From: Laspinema sp. D2d
GTDB lineage: Bacteria; Cyanobacteriota; Cyanobacteriia; Cyanobacteriales; Laspinemataceae
Length of the DNA stretch: 64,000 bases
Assembly (NCBI RefSeq): GCF_025370755.1
Contig: NZ_JAMXFC010000026.1
Location: 34,982 to 98,981 of the forward strand
Direction of reading: 5' to 3'
The translations under genes were made by a program, and so were the position numbers. The notes under the pieces are model-generated. The model was not told where the DNA came from. It was given only the letters and a program-made list of their open reading frames with translations, and did no database searches. Shown here one piece after another: positions 45,503 through 55,490 of the stretch (positions are counted from its first letter, which is position 1; each line of letters opens with the position of its first letter).

Positions 45503-45583
45503 TTATTTTAAGAAAGAAATTAACGGGATGCCAGGTTTTGAGCCGATGGCTCTGTCCTTTCTAACTCTAAGTAGCTTAAAAGT

Positions 45584-46516
45584 ATGAGAATATTGGTTAC
45601 GGGGGGTGCCGGTTTTATCGGTTCCCATCTCATTGATAGGTTAATGGAACAAGGGCATGATGTTTTATGCCTAGATAACTTTTTTACCGGAGATAAGCGA
45701 AATATCAGTAAATGGTTGGGAAACCCCTATTTTGAACTGATTCGCCACGATGTAACAGAACCGATTCGGTTAGAAGTTGAGCAAATCTATCATTTAGCTT
45801 GTCCTGCATCGCCGGTTCACTATCAGTACAATCCAGTAAAAACCATTAAAACCAACGTCATTGGTACGATGAATATGTTGGGACTCGCCAAACGAGTTAA
45901 GGCGAGACTTTTAATGGCTTCTACTTCAGAAGTCTATGGGGACCCAGACGTGCATCCTCAAACGGAAGACTATCGAGGAAATGTCAATACCATTGGAATT
46001 CGGAGTTGTTACGACGAAGGAAAACGAGTAGCAGAAACCCTCTGTTTTGATTACCACCGTCAAAATAATGTCGATATTCGGGTTGCTCGAATTTTTAATA
46101 CCTTCGGGTCCCGAATGTTAGAAAATGATGGACGAGTGGTGAGCAATTTTGTCGTGCAAGCGTTGCGAGGAATTCCCTTGACGGTGTATGGGGATGGGTC
46201 TCAAACCCGGAGTTTCTGCTATGTTTCTGACTTAGTAGAAGGGTTAATGCGCTTGATGAATGGAGAACATATCGGTCCCATAAATTTGGGGAATCCGGAT
46301 GAATACACAATTTTACAACTGGCTGAAAAAATCCAGAAAATGGTAAATCCAGATGCGGATATTCAATTTAAGCCCCTTCCGCAAGATGATCCGCGCCAAC
46401 GCCAACCCGATATTACCCTGGCGAAGACTTGGCTGGGATGGGAACCTCAAGTTCATGTGGATGAAGGATTAAAATTGACCATAGAAGATTTTCGCGATCG
46501 CCTGATATCCAAATAA
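45584..46516 (+). CDS. UDP-glucuronate decarboxylase (UDP-xylose synthase)
   Basis: 310-residue NAD-dependent SDR enzyme of the UXS group, converting UDP-glucuronate to UDP-xylose. The Rossmann motif is [12 protein letters not shown] (residues ~4-15). The Ser/Tyr/Lys set appears as [16 protein letters not shown] and SCYDEGKR. The pattern [15 protein letters not shown] is characteristic of UXS rather than of galE. Length is normal. The UDP-glucose dehydrogenase that makes its substrate follows 292 bp downstream on the same strand, so the two steps UDP-glucose to UDP-glucuronate to UDP-xylose are together. They probably feed exopolysaccharide or cell-wall synthesis. Confidence 0.93.
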   Translation: MRILVTGGAGFIGSHLIDRLMEQGHDVLCLDNFFTGDKRNISKWLGNPYFELIRHDVTEPIRLEVEQIYHLACPASPVHYQYNPVKTIKTNVIGTMNMLGLAKRVKARLLMASTSEVYGDPDVHPQTEDYRGNVNTIGIRSCYDEGKRVAETLCFDYHRQNNVDIRVARIFNTFGSRMLENDGRVVSNFVVQALRGIPLTVYGDGSQTRSFCYVSDLVEGLMRLMNGEHIGPINLGNPDEYTILQLAEKIQKMVNPDADIQFKPLPQDDPRQRQPDITLAKTWLGWEPQVHVDEGLKLTIEDFRDRLISK

Positions 46517-46808
46517 CCGAACGGGGTAATCTTTCAGTAGGAGAATTATCTTCCTAATGAGTGGAAATATTCTCCCACATGAGATAGAGTATAATCGCGA
46601 TTCCTTCAGGGTGCAGCATACAAAAATTGGACAGGATGAAGGAGCGGGGAAGCCAAAAGCAGCGATCGCCTAAAATTGAAAGTTAGGATGAAATCAAAAG
46701 GGGGCAAAATTAGGGATTCCCGAGTATTTCTCCCCCCATCCCTTTCAAAAGATTTCCCCCCCTTTTTCTTGGGACAGACTTCTATAAAGAGAGCAGGAGA
46801 TACCTTAT

Positions 46809-48188
46809 ATGCGCGTTTGTGTTATTGGTACCGGATACGTTGGCTTAGTCACCGGCGCTTGTTTAGCCTACACAGGTCACCATGTGATCTGTGTGGACAA
46901 TAACGAAGAAAAAGTCAAATTAATGAAATCCGGACGGTCCCCAATTTATGAACCGGGACTGTCTGAAATCATGCAAGAAGCCTCGGAAGCCGGACGTTTA
47001 GAATTTACCACCGACTTACAATATGGCGTCTCCCACGGTGAGATTTTATTCATTGCGGTGGGTACTCCTCCCCTCCCCACGGGAGAAAGTGATACCCGCT
47101 ATGTAGAAGCCGTAGCGCGAGGCATCGGTGCTCATCTGGATAAAGGGTATAAAGTCATCGTTAATAAGTCCACGGTTCCTATTGGTTCCGGTGACTGGGT
47201 GCGGATGATTGTCCTTGATGGAGTCACTGAACGGCATCAACAGGAAGGCAGTAAAGACGAAACTGCCAAAAAATTGGGTGTGGAATTTGATGTGGTCAGT
47301 AATCCCGAATTTCTTCGGGAAGGGTCAGCGGTTTATGACACCTTTAATCCCGATCGCATCGTCCTTGGTAGCAACAATCCCCGCGCCTTAAAAATGATGG
47401 AAGAACTCTATCAACCCATCATCCAGCGCAAGTTTGCTGAAGATGCTTCCTTACCTCCAGTTCCGGTGGTTTTGACGGACATTAGTTCGGCAGAAATGAT
47501 TAAATATGCCGCTAATGCATTCTTAGCGACAAAAATTAGCTTTATCAACGAAATCGCCAACGTTTGCGATCGCGTTGGTGCCGATGTGGTGCAAGTTGCC
47601 AAAGGCATGGGTCTCGACTCCCGAATTGGTACTAAATTCCTCCAAGCCGGTATTGGTTGGGGGGGGTCTTGTTTCCCCAAAGATGTGTCGGCAATGGTGC
47701 ATACTGCCGATGATTATGGCTATGATGCTCAGTTACTCAAAGCGGCGATCGAAGTTAACAAACGTCAGCGTCAAATTGCCATTGAAAAATTGCAGCATGA
47801 ACTCAAAATCCTCAAAGGTAAAACGGTTGGATTGTTAGGGTTAACTTTCAAACCCGATACGGACGATATGCGCGATGCACCGGCCTTGAATTTAATCGAA
47901 CAACTGAACCGCCTGGGTGCGAAAGTGAAAGCTTATGACCCCATTGTTTCTCAAACAGGGATTGGTCAGGGATTGACTGGGGTATTGGTGGAAACCGACC
48001 CAGAACGCTTGGCGGATGGTTGCGATGCCTTAGTTCTTGTCACCGATTGGAAGCAATTCCAAAGTTTGAACTATGAGAAAATGGCGCAATTGATGAACCA
48101 TGCGGTCATGATTGATGGTCGTAATTTCCTGGATCGGGAAATGCTGCAAAAAGCTGGGTTCCGCTATGTGGGAATTGGCCGGTCTTAA
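46809..48188 (+). CDS. UDP-glucose 6-dehydrogenase
   Basis: 459-residue enzyme oxidising UDP-glucose to UDP-glucuronate with two NAD+. N-terminal NAD site MRVCVIGTGYVGLVTGACLA, catalytic Cys in GWGGSCFPKDV (near residue 285) and the substrate-binding GLTFKPDTDDMRDAPALNLI near 345 are all intact. A stretch GVTERHQQEGSKDETAKKLG (~135-155) is a family-variable insert. Downstream of uxs on the same strand. A 292-bp upstream gap suggests its own promoter as well. It is followed by a convergent chromate transporter. Confidence 0.95.
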   Translation: MRVCVIGTGYVGLVTGACLAYTGHHVICVDNNEEKVKLMKSGRSPIYEPGLSEIMQEASEAGRLEFTTDLQYGVSHGEILFIAVGTPPLPTGESDTRYVEAVARGIGAHLDKGYKVIVNKSTVPIGSGDWVRMIVLDGVTERHQQEGSKDETAKKLGVEFDVVSNPEFLREGSAVYDTFNPDRIVLGSNNPRALKMMEELYQPIIQRKFAEDASLPPVPVVLTDISSAEMIKYAANAFLATKISFINEIANVCDRVGADVVQVAKGMGLDSRIGTKFLQAGIGWGGSCFPKDVSAMVHTADDYGYDAQLLKAAIEVNKRQRQIAIEKLQHELKILKGKTVGLLGLTFKPDTDDMRDAPALNLIEQLNRLGAKVKAYDPIVSQTGIGQGLTGVLVETDPERLADGCDALVLVTDWKQFQSLNYEKMAQLMNHAVMIDGRNFLDREMLQKAGFRYVGIGRS

Positions 48189-48262
48189 GTCTTAAGGATT
48201 AACTGATAATTGGTGGGGGTGAAAAACTCCGCCAATTGTCGGTTAATTGGGTTCAGAACTGG

Positions 48263-49456
48263 CTAGAAAATATGATTCACTAGCCAACCAGCGATCGCAC
48301 CTCCGAAGACTAACCAAGCAGCATTAATGCGCCAAATTAAGGCACAAATAGCAGCGATCGCCGCAATCAAAGTCGCAATCCAATCAATCCCCAGGAGTGC
48401 AGTTCCTAGGGGTATTCCGCTAAAATTAATCCGCAGAGTGCTCACCGCTAATTGAACCGTCACCACCGCCATTAGTGCCACAGCACTAACATTAATGGCA
48501 TCTAAAAAGGCTGAAGTCCATTTGCGCGATCGCAACCGGGGAATCCAAGGATTCAGAATTAATACAAACAGAAACGATGGCAAAGTAATCCCCAAGGTTG
48601 AGACCATTGCACCGGGAAATCCGCCTATCACATAACCAATAAAAGTCGCTGTGGTCAGCAACGGACCGGGAGTGACTTGACCCATTGCCACCGCATCTAA
48701 TAATTGTTGCTGAGTCACCCATCCCAATTCATCCACTAATTGACCCTGTAAAAAGGCAATTAACACATAACCACTGCCATATAAAACACTACCCACTTTC
48801 AGGAAAAATAACCCCAATTTCCACAGGGGAACAGCTTCAGAAATTTCAGGGTTAACTGGAGATACAGTGCGGGGAGTTTGGGATAAAAACAACCCAAAAA
48901 GCCATGCGCCTAAAGTCGGTTGATTACGCCAATTCAGCCAAATTGCACCGAAGAGTCCGCCTAACAACAAGGCAAACACTTCATTGATACCCAACCAGAC
49001 TGCCATCGCAGTGGCGATCGCAATTATTAATAATTCCCGAGACTTTACTGCTTTTTTTCCCAAACGCCATAAAGCGGTAAAAATCACGGCTAAAACTGCC
49101 GGTTTGATGCCATATAACCAGGGATAAACTTGGGGTAATTCTCCAAATTGGACATATCCCCAGGCCAAAGCTGCGGTCATTAATACGGCAGGAACAACAA
49201 AACAAGTTCCCGCAACGATTAATCCCAACCCACCGGCATAAATATAGCCGATATGAATCGCCATTTCAGTTGAATTGGGTCCGGGAATTAAATTAGTCGC
49301 ACCTACGAGGTCCAGAAATTGTTCTTGGGTTAACCATTGCCGCTGATGGACAACTTCATCTTCCATCATAGCAATATGTGCCGCTGGACCACCAAATCCA
49401 ATGATGCCGAGTTTGAGGAAGATTTGCGCGAGTTCTGAGAGGTGAGAAAAGGTCAT
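48263..49456 (-). CDS. chrA: Chromate transporter (ChrA, long-chain CHR family)
   Basis: 397-residue membrane protein with two homologous CHR domains, the 'long-chain' form that exports chromate. Domain 1 starts LGIIGFGGPAAHIAMMEDEV and has NLIPGPNSTEMAIHIGY; domain 2 starts LKVGSVLYGSGYVLIAFLQG and has GQVTPGPLLTTATFIGYVIG. These paired GxGxP and PGP motifs are the family signatures. About ten hydrophobic segments are visible. Starts MTFSHLSELAQIF. Gene stands alone; ugd converges from the left and the pentapeptide-like protein ends 68 bp upstream of its start. In cyanobacteria this protein may carry sulfate-like anions rather than chromate (inference). Confidence 0.92.
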   Translation of the reverse strand: MTFSHLSELAQIFLKLGIIGFGGPAAHIAMMEDEVVHQRQWLTQEQFLDLVGATNLIPGPNSTEMAIHIGYIYAGGLGLIVAGTCFVVPAVLMTAALAWGYVQFGELPQVYPWLYGIKPAVLAVIFTALWRLGKKAVKSRELLIIAIATAMAVWLGINEVFALLLGGLFGAIWLNWRNQPTLGAWLFGLFLSQTPRTVSPVNPEISEAVPLWKLGLFFLKVGSVLYGSGYVLIAFLQGQLVDELGWVTQQQLLDAVAMGQVTPGPLLTTATFIGYVIGGFPGAMVSTLGITLPSFLFVLILNPWIPRLRSRKWTSAFLDAINVSAVALMAVVTVQLAVSTLRINFSGIPLGTALLGIDWIATLIAAIAAICALIWRINAAWLVFGGAIAGWLVNHIF

Positions 49457-49524
49457 TGTTTAGGGAGTTTTAACCACAGATTTGACGAATTTTTACAGAA
49501 GGAAGAGAGGAGAGGGGAGAACGG

Positions 49525-51699
49525 TTATTTGAGATAAATGAGGAGGTTTAATCCGGGGATAGTTCGGGAGAGGGTCCAGAGTAAGAGACTGAGATAAAGT
49601 AAGCCAAGGGTCCATTGATACCAGACTAAACTGGAGACAATACCGGGGAGATGTTCATCTCGGAGACGGATATCATTAAAGCCAAATTTTAGGAGGTTAT
49701 TGAGGCTGAAATCGTAATAATTAAGCCAGTTCCAGCGGCGGTTCCACAGGAGGGGGAGATAGCGTTCTCTCATGGTAGGAAAGCGGGGAATAATGGGTAA
49801 GCGTCCGATCGCTAAACGGAGTTGGCGCATTCCGGTATCTTCTACGAAGTAGCTGGAGTCAATAAGGTTATGATAGCGGCCTTTTTTGTAGAGAATGATG
49901 ATTAAAAGGGTGGGGATGGGGATAATCAGAATTCCTAAGCAGGTTAGGGTCAAAAAAGGTTCGCTACTGGTGCGAATAATGGCGAATAGTCCAATACTCG
50001 CTAATCCTAGGCAAGTGGATAGCATCCAAGGGGTTTCAAAGGCGGTAGGAATGATGGGTTTGGGAAGGATGCGCCGATAACGATCAACGAACCAAAATAA
50101 TAAGCTGAAATAGGCGATCGCCACTAATCCTACACCGAAAATCAGCCAAAAACTGGTGCCGTAGTGGGTTAGCAGTAGCAGTGCACTTAATCCTAACCAC
50201 TGGATGGCGGTTCGCAACCATCCGGGGAGGGAAAGGGGTTCACCGGCAACAGCGCGATCGCGGAGTTTGATGTAACTCGATAGGTCAATTTCGGGTAAAT
50301 TTAGGACTTCGCTGAGACTGCCGAAAATCCGCTCATCTTGACTGTGAATGATGGCATCGGCTTGAGTTTCTGATAATCCCAGTTTGATTAATTGTTTCTG
50401 AGAAGCCGTATTAATATTAATCCCGATTAATTGATGAAATAGACTCTCTTGCCGGAGGTTTTCCGTTAAATATTCCATCTGATTGGCATCAGCAATTTGT
50501 TCTTGTTGTCGGAAATTCCGGACTAATTGACGCAGGAGAGTTTCATTGCCAGAGAGACTGGGGAGGGAGAGTTTTTTGCCAATTTGTCCGGGGTCACCCG
50601 TAATTCTAGCGGATTCTGAATCAAAGCGTAATCCGGCTACATTAATAAAAGCAGAATTGGCAAAGGTTGTATCGCTAAAGGCGACGCGATCGCGCAGACT
50701 TGCTTCCCGCAAATTGATAGATTGATTAAAGGCAGTTTCTCGGAAACTGGCTAGATTCCGGAATGTTATTTCGGTTAAAAATAGAGATTCATTAAACTTA
50801 GCGCGGTCAAATAAAGCAGGATTTTCCCATTGACAGCCACTAAAATCCGCATTACCATTCCACTGCGATCGCGTAAAATTAGACCCCTGGTTAAACAGAA
50901 CTTGATTAAAATTACCCGACCCCTCAAACCGAGTCGCTTTAAAATTTGCGTTTCCTTGAAATAACCCGTGATTAAATCCTATAGCTTCAAAAAAGATGCT
51001 TCCCTGAAATCGCGCTTCTGCCACAAAGTTTGCTCCAGCAAAGTTGCTGAGTTTACTAAACCGAGTTTCGGACCAATCGGCCAATTTATCAAAAATTGCT
51101 CCCATTGCTTCAACGCGATTGAGGAAGAAACTATGGTTAAAATGAACTTCTCCTTGGAAATGAGTGTGAACCAGTTTAATGGGTTCTTGGAAGAGGGTAA
51201 TTTCGACTTGTTCTGGGGGAACTCCCAGTAGCGATCGCGAGAGTTGACTTAACCTTGCCAATCGGGTGCGATCGCGTTGCAGTTGCGATCGCTCTTGTTC
51301 TGAGAATAAGGGTAAAAATGCCTCTCCATAAAGCGGTGCTCTCAATCCCAACTCATTTCCATCAAAGTCTCCCTGAATGATGGAATAGGATAAATCTAAA
51401 GCGATAGGAGTTCCGGACCGATTCAGTTGATTTTGTAACAACGGATAAAATCGGTCTCTAAATTCGGCATTACTCGGGGTTAAATCAATCAAAAACTCCC
51501 GCAAGTCAATCGTCCGCACTCCTTCCGAAATAATCGGGGAGGTAATTCGCTGTTGTAATTGCTCTAGGGTGAGACGTTCCAGAGTGTCTGGATTCGGATT
51601 ATTTAATGGGGTAATTTCTGCATAAGCCGGGAGGGAAGTTATCAAATTGAAAATTAAATTTAGAATAATTATAAAAAATAAAATAACTCGCTTTTTCAT
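49525..51699 (-). CDS. Pentapeptide-like, helix-hairpin-helix and membrane protein
   Basis: 724 residues from ATG (KKRVILFFIIILNLIFNLI is the signal sequence; a 14-residue upstream extension is unlikely). Residues ~190-370 have pentapeptide-like periodic pattern (FHQGxxNF-type: FNHGLFQGNANFKATRFEGS, NFNQVLFNQGSNFTRSQWNG), which forms a right-handed beta helix. Around residues 435-480 is a helix-hairpin-helix unit of ComEA/GspK type (NINTASQKQLIKLGLSETQA). Four hydrophobic segments follow near 505-620 (LGLSALLLLTHYGTSFWLIF, VGLVAIAYFSLLFWF, LGLASIGLFAIIRTS, LTCLGILIIPIPTLLIII) and one at the end. The combination of a secreted beta helix, an HhH and membrane helices is unusual; function unknown. 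Confidence 0.75.
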   Translation of the reverse strand: MKKRVILFFIIILNLIFNLITSLPAYAEITPLNNPNPDTLERLTLEQLQQRITSPIISEGVRTIDLREFLIDLTPSNAEFRDRFYPLLQNQLNRSGTPIALDLSYSIIQGDFDGNELGLRAPLYGEAFLPLFSEQERSQLQRDRTRLARLSQLSRSLLGVPPEQVEITLFQEPIKLVHTHFQGEVHFNHSFFLNRVEAMGAIFDKLADWSETRFSKLSNFAGANFVAEARFQGSIFFEAIGFNHGLFQGNANFKATRFEGSGNFNQVLFNQGSNFTRSQWNGNADFSGCQWENPALFDRAKFNESLFLTEITFRNLASFRETAFNQSINLREASLRDRVAFSDTTFANSAFINVAGLRFDSESARITGDPGQIGKKLSLPSLSGNETLLRQLVRNFRQQEQIADANQMEYLTENLRQESLFHQLIGININTASQKQLIKLGLSETQADAIIHSQDERIFGSLSEVLNLPEIDLSSYIKLRDRAVAGEPLSLPGWLRTAIQWLGLSALLLLTHYGTSFWLIFGVGLVAIAYFSLLFWFVDRYRRILPKPIIPTAFETPWMLSTCLGLASIGLFAIIRTSSEPFLTLTCLGILIIPIPTLLIIILYKKGRYHNLIDSSYFVEDTGMRQLRLAIGRLPIIPRFPTMRERYLPLLWNRRWNWLNYYDFSLNNLLKFGFNDIRLRDEHLPGIVSSLVWYQWTLGLLYLSLLLWTLSRTIPGLNLLIYLK

Positions 51700-51757
51700 G
51701 CAAATCTTGATTAATTTAATTGATATTAAAAATATTTTCAAGAGGTCTTTCCCCGTG

Positions 51758-51821
51758 TCGGTGTCACGACTTCAGTCATTATCCCCCTTTCACAAAGAGA
51801 TACCTGAAGTCGTGACACCGA
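51758..51821. repeat. Perfect 18-bp inverted repeat, CGACTTCAG family
   Basis: TCGGTGTCACGACTTCAG (51758-51775) and CTGAAGTCGTGACACCGA (51804-51821) are exact complements around 28 bases. It lies between the start of the pentapeptide-like gene and the end of the oxidoreductase gene, on their common strand, so it could terminate the latter. The core CGACTTCAG is shared with the hairpins at 4048 and 19851. Confidence 0.65.
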
Positions 51822-51826
51822 AAGGA

Positions 51827-52834
51827 TTAACTGCCCATTGTGAGGACAATTTTTCCTTGCATCGAACCCGTTTCTAATAACTCATGTGCCGCAACAGCTT
51901 GTTCTAGGGGGAAGGTTTTACCCACATGAATCATTAACTTGCCTTCATCAAATAGGCTTGCACATTGTTGTAACATTTTGCCTTGGTCTTCTTGTTCCGG
52001 AATGCGATTTTGTAACATCGGAGTCAGCATTAATTCAAAACTGATGCGATGATTACGGAGTCGAGAAGTTTTTAACGTGCCATGCTCTGGATTGGGTTCT
52101 AAAATGGTAACCACATCTCCATATAAGCGCACCGCTTCAGCGGTTTCAAAAAAGGTTTTGTCACCGACGGTATCAAATCCGATATCTGCACCTTCCCCAT
52201 TGGTCCAGTCCATCACGGTCTCGATGACATTTTGTTCTTTGTATAAAATGACTAAATCAGCCCCCAATTTGCGGACAAATTCGGCTTTTTCGGGAGTGCT
52301 GACGGTGGTAGCAACTTCAGCACCTTTGAGTTTAGCCAATTGGATGGCGACATGACCGACACCCCCTGCACCGGCCTGAATTAGCACTTTTTGGCCCGGT
52401 TGTAGACCCGCGCGATCGTAGAGTGCTTCCCAGGCAGTAATCAGGACGAGGGGTGCAGCAGCCGCTTCTACAAAGCTGAGAGAGGAAGGTTTTTTGGCGA
52501 CAAATCGTTCATCGATCGCAATATATTCGGCATAGTTGCCGTGAGGTCCACCTAATCCCCCATTACAAAAATATACTTCATCTCCCACATTAAGGGTTTG
52601 GACCCCAGAGGCGATCGCCTCGACAACTCCTGCTCCATCACATCCCAGGATATCCGGGGTGAGGTCCGGGTGAAAGGTTCCCCGTTTGCGGATTTTGGTA
52701 TCAATGGGATTGACCCCGGCAGCATGAAGACGGACTAAAATATCGCGATCGCCGTCTAATTGCGGACCCGGAATATCTTGCACTTTCAAGACATCCGCTG
52801 CTGCGCCTGATCCGGTCATGATAACTGCTTTCAT
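51827..52834 (-). CDS. Zinc-independent MDR oxidoreductase (quinone-reductase-like)
   Basis: 335-residue medium-chain dehydrogenase/reductase. It starts MKAVIMTGSGAAADVLKVQD, has the GroES-like N-terminal fold (DILVRLHAAGVNPIDTKIRK) and the NADPH-binding motif IQAGAGGVGHVAIQLAKL (near 145-162). The catalytic zinc Cys-His set of true alcohol dehydrogenases is only partly there (GCDGAG, no clear structural-zinc cysteines), so NADPH:quinone reductase-like activity is the better reading. Length matches. Substrate not predictable. Ends 5 bases from the hairpin. Confidence 0.87.
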   Translation of the reverse strand: MKAVIMTGSGAAADVLKVQDIPGPQLDGDRDILVRLHAAGVNPIDTKIRKRGTFHPDLTPDILGCDGAGVVEAIASGVQTLNVGDEVYFCNGGLGGPHGNYAEYIAIDERFVAKKPSSLSFVEAAAAPLVLITAWEALYDRAGLQPGQKVLIQAGAGGVGHVAIQLAKLKGAEVATTVSTPEKAEFVRKLGADLVILYKEQNVIETVMDWTNGEGADIGFDTVGDKTFFETAEAVRLYGDVVTILEPNPEHGTLKTSRLRNHRISFELMLTPMLQNRIPEQEDQGKMLQQCASLFDEGKLMIHVGKTFPLEQAVAAHELLETGSMQGKIVLTMGS

Positions 52835-53024
52835 AGTCTTTCCTCAAGAGTTTGTTTTATCGAATGACTGACACTTGGTCTGGCCTAGAGCCTAACCGTA
52901 GGGTAAGATGAAGATGACTTACCCTACTAACTTCCTACTCACTTCACCTGTATTAGGTCTAATTGCCAAATTTTGAGCTAAATCTAGGGAAAGGGAGAAG
53001 GCGATCGCCTCTTCCGGGATGGAG

Positions 53025-53735
53025 TTACGGGTCCCGCCACAAGGCAATTCCCCCTAATAACCCGCTGATATTGGGAACAATGGTGACTTTAGCGGGTAAA
53101 TCAAAGGTGATTTTTTTGGCTTCACCGCCACCGATGTAGAGGCGATCGTAATTAAACAAATGTTCTAAATTGGCGATCGCTTTTTGTAATCGGCGATTCC
53201 AGCGTCTATCCCCGACTTTATCCAATGCCGCACGTCCCAATTGTTCCTCGTAGGTTTGACTTTTGCGGAATGGATGATGTCCCAGTTCCAAATTGGGAAC
53301 CAGTGCTCCATTCACAAACAAAGCACTACCAAACCCCGTCCCCAGGGTAATCGTGAGTTCGACCCCTTTCCCTGAAATTGCACCTAAACCTTGGATATCT
53401 GCATCATTGCAAACCCGAACAGGTTTTTCTAAGACATTCGTCAGCGCTTCAGCGAGATTGAATTCTACCCAATCCGGGTGTAAATTAACCGCAGTGTAGA
53501 CGATTCCATTCCGAACCACCCCCGGAAAGCCGACGGAAACCCGAGCAAACTCACCTTGTTCTTTCGCTAAACCGGCGATCGCCTCAATTACAGGTGCTGG
53601 TTTAGCCGGATTCGGAGTGGGAACGCGGTTACGGGTTGTCACCGCTTCCCCTGCTGCATCTAAGACTATTGTCTTCGTGCCACTACCGCCAATATCAACC
53701 GCTAGAGTTTTTATGGATTCCACTTGATTCACCAT
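53025..53735 (-). CDS. ROK-family (polyphosphate-glucokinase-like) sugar kinase
   Basis: 236-residue ROK-family kinase. The ATP/polyphosphate loop is LAVDIGGSGTKTIVLDA (residues ~11-27); the second phosphate motif ITLGTGFGSALFVNG (~130-144) and the substrate segment NDADIQGLGAISGKG (~112-126) are present. The shape and short length match the PpgK group, which phosphorylates glucose with polyphosphate or ATP. Many ROK members have a CxCGxxGCxE zinc motif; it is missing here, as expected for the PpgK-type. Second glucose kinase of the window with glk. Monocistronic. Confidence 0.85.
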   Translation of the reverse strand: MVNQVESIKTLAVDIGGSGTKTIVLDAAGEAVTTRNRVPTPNPAKPAPVIEAIAGLAKEQGEFARVSVGFPGVVRNGIVYTAVNLHPDWVEFNLAEALTNVLEKPVRVCNDADIQGLGAISGKGVELTITLGTGFGSALFVNGALVPNLELGHHPFRKSQTYEEQLGRAALDKVGDRRWNRRLQKAIANLEHLFNYDRLYIGGGEAKKITFDLPAKVTIVPNISGLLGGIALWRDP

Positions 53736-54089
53736 TGCACTATAGGATGAGGACTGCAGAAGGATGAAGGATAAATCCCGTGTCAGTATCCCCCTTCATC
53801 CTTCCAATTACAGGATACTTACTGTGCGTCAATCTACTGAAGAAACCCCTCCCCGGCCCTCCCCTTAAGAGCAGAGGGAGGTATAAAAAATTTTGTCTTG
53901 TTGGAAGGGATATATCAGAAATCTCGGTCTTGACTGTCCAGAAAATCTAACAACTTCCCGTCTATTCTAGCAGAAAAGTATAACATTAATCAAGTATAAT
54001 ACCTGATTAAGTATCATCTGTCCTTCCGAATCCCCCTTCCCTCGCAGGGAAGGGGGCTGGGGGGTTAGGTTTCTTCCCTCACTCAATCC
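53736..54089. other. 354-bp gap with palindromic repeats
   Basis: Holds an imperfect inverted repeat GAAGGATGAAGGAT / TCATCCTTC (~53758-53805), a GGCCCTCCCCTTAAGAGC stretch and, near 54030-54064, CCCCCTTCCCTCGCAGGGAAGGGGGC, another GC-rich palindromic repeat that ends next to the E2 stop codon. No gene seen. Confidence 0.5.
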
Positions 54090-55364
54090 CTACATCGTCA
54101 GAGACTGAGAATTGGTTTCAATCAGCTTGGCTAAATCTTGCAGGAATGCCGCTGCATCGGCACCATAGATAATCCGGTGGTCACAGGTGATATTGACCCG
54201 CATTTGTCGCCGGACGCCCATCATGCCATCTTCCGTGGCAACCACTTGATTTTTCGCCCCACCTATGGCGAGAATCGACCCTTGACCCGGAGGCAGAATC
54301 GCATCAAAACTATCCACCCCATACATTCCCAAATTAGACAGGGTAAAAGTCCCGCTATTATACTCCGTCGGTTGCAACTGTTTGACTCGGGCGCGTTCTA
54401 CTAAATCTTTCCAAGTGCGAGACAGGGAATAAATATCCATTTGGTCAGCATTTTGCAGCACCGGCGTAATTAAACCGCCATCTCCCATTGCCACCGCTAC
54501 CGCAATATTGATATTACCATGATGTTGGATACCGCCCTCTACACAACTGGCATTGAGTAAGGGATGTTTCTGTAACGTGAGGGCCACAGCTTTTGCCAGG
54601 AGGGCAGTCATGGTTACCCCTTTGGACTTAATCTGTTTGTAGAGCTTGTCTAACTGATCGGTAGTAATCGTATAGCCTACATGGAAAATCGGCACCTGCA
54701 ATGACGCCACCATATTCCGCACCACCGCATTTTGCAGGGTATTGAAGGGGACCACATCTCCCGAGGCTGCGGGGGCCGCAGGGACCGCCTGGGTGGCAAT
54801 CCTCGGGGGTGCTGCTACCGTGGGTTGCGGTGGGGGGGCGATCGCGGCTGGGGCCTTACCTGCTGCCGCTTCTACATCTTCCGCCACAATCCGACCAAAA
54901 GGACCACTGCCGGAGAGGGTTGCCAAGTCCACTTTATATTCCTTCGCCAATTTTTTGGCCCGAGGAGAAGCAACCATGCGGCCATTTTGACGATTGGAGG
55001 TCGATCCCGCCGTCGCCATTGCCGGTTCTGGCGCAGGGGATGGGGTAGACTGAGCAGGGGCTGCCGGTTGAGCGGATTTATTGCTGAGGTTGGCCCCTTG
55101 CTGCTTCGCCTGTTCGATTTCGGCTTCCGTTTCGGCTAACAAAGCGATCGGCGCACCGACGGGGGCCGCTTCCCCGGCTTGGACGAGGATCGTAGCGAGA
55201 TATCCTTCATAGAAGGACTCTACGTCCATGTCTGCTTTGTCAGACTCCACTACAACCACTGTTTCGCCCTTCTCCACTTTGTCCCCCGGCGCTTTTTCCC
55301 AAGAGACAATTTTGCCTTCGGTCATCGTGGAACTCAGAGCAGGCATGAACACTTCGTTAATCAT
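54090..55364 (-). CDS. Pyruvate dehydrogenase E2 (dihydrolipoamide acetyltransferase)
   Basis: 424 residues from ATG (MINEVFMPALSSTMTEGKIV); an upstream ATG adds eight residues but this start is the family one. Domain order: one lipoyl domain (lysine in VVESDKADMDVESF, residue ~42), a Pro/Ala linker, a peripheral-subunit-binding domain (~155-190; SPRAKKLAKEYKVDLATLSG), a second Ala/Pro linker and the catalytic acetyltransferase domain, with DHRIIYGADAAAF near residue 400 as active site. It transfers acetyl groups to CoA in the pyruvate dehydrogenase complex. As often in cyanobacteria, E1 and E3 genes are not adjacent. The low-complexity repeat at 55491 lies just upstream. Confidence 0.94.
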   Translation of the reverse strand: MINEVFMPALSSTMTEGKIVSWEKAPGDKVEKGETVVVVESDKADMDVESFYEGYLATILVQAGEAAPVGAPIALLAETEAEIEQAKQQGANLSNKSAQPAAPAQSTPSPAPEPAMATAGSTSNRQNGRMVASPRAKKLAKEYKVDLATLSGSGPFGRIVAEDVEAAAGKAPAAIAPPPQPTVAAPPRIATQAVPAAPAASGDVVPFNTLQNAVVRNMVASLQVPIFHVGYTITTDQLDKLYKQIKSKGVTMTALLAKAVALTLQKHPLLNASCVEGGIQHHGNINIAVAVAMGDGGLITPVLQNADQMDIYSLSRTWKDLVERARVKQLQPTEYNSGTFTLSNLGMYGVDSFDAILPPGQGSILAIGGAKNQVVATEDGMMGVRRQMRVNITCDHRIIYGADAAAFLQDLAKLIETNSQSLTM

Positions 55365-55490
55365 AGGTAGCTTCTTTTCGACGCTCAAAACTAAAATAAA
55401 GCAAGTTTTTATTCTACCTTGATCCGTCCCCCGAGAAAATTTCCCCTGATTTGCAGCCGAGAGGATACAGCATCAACTATATCTCTCTCC

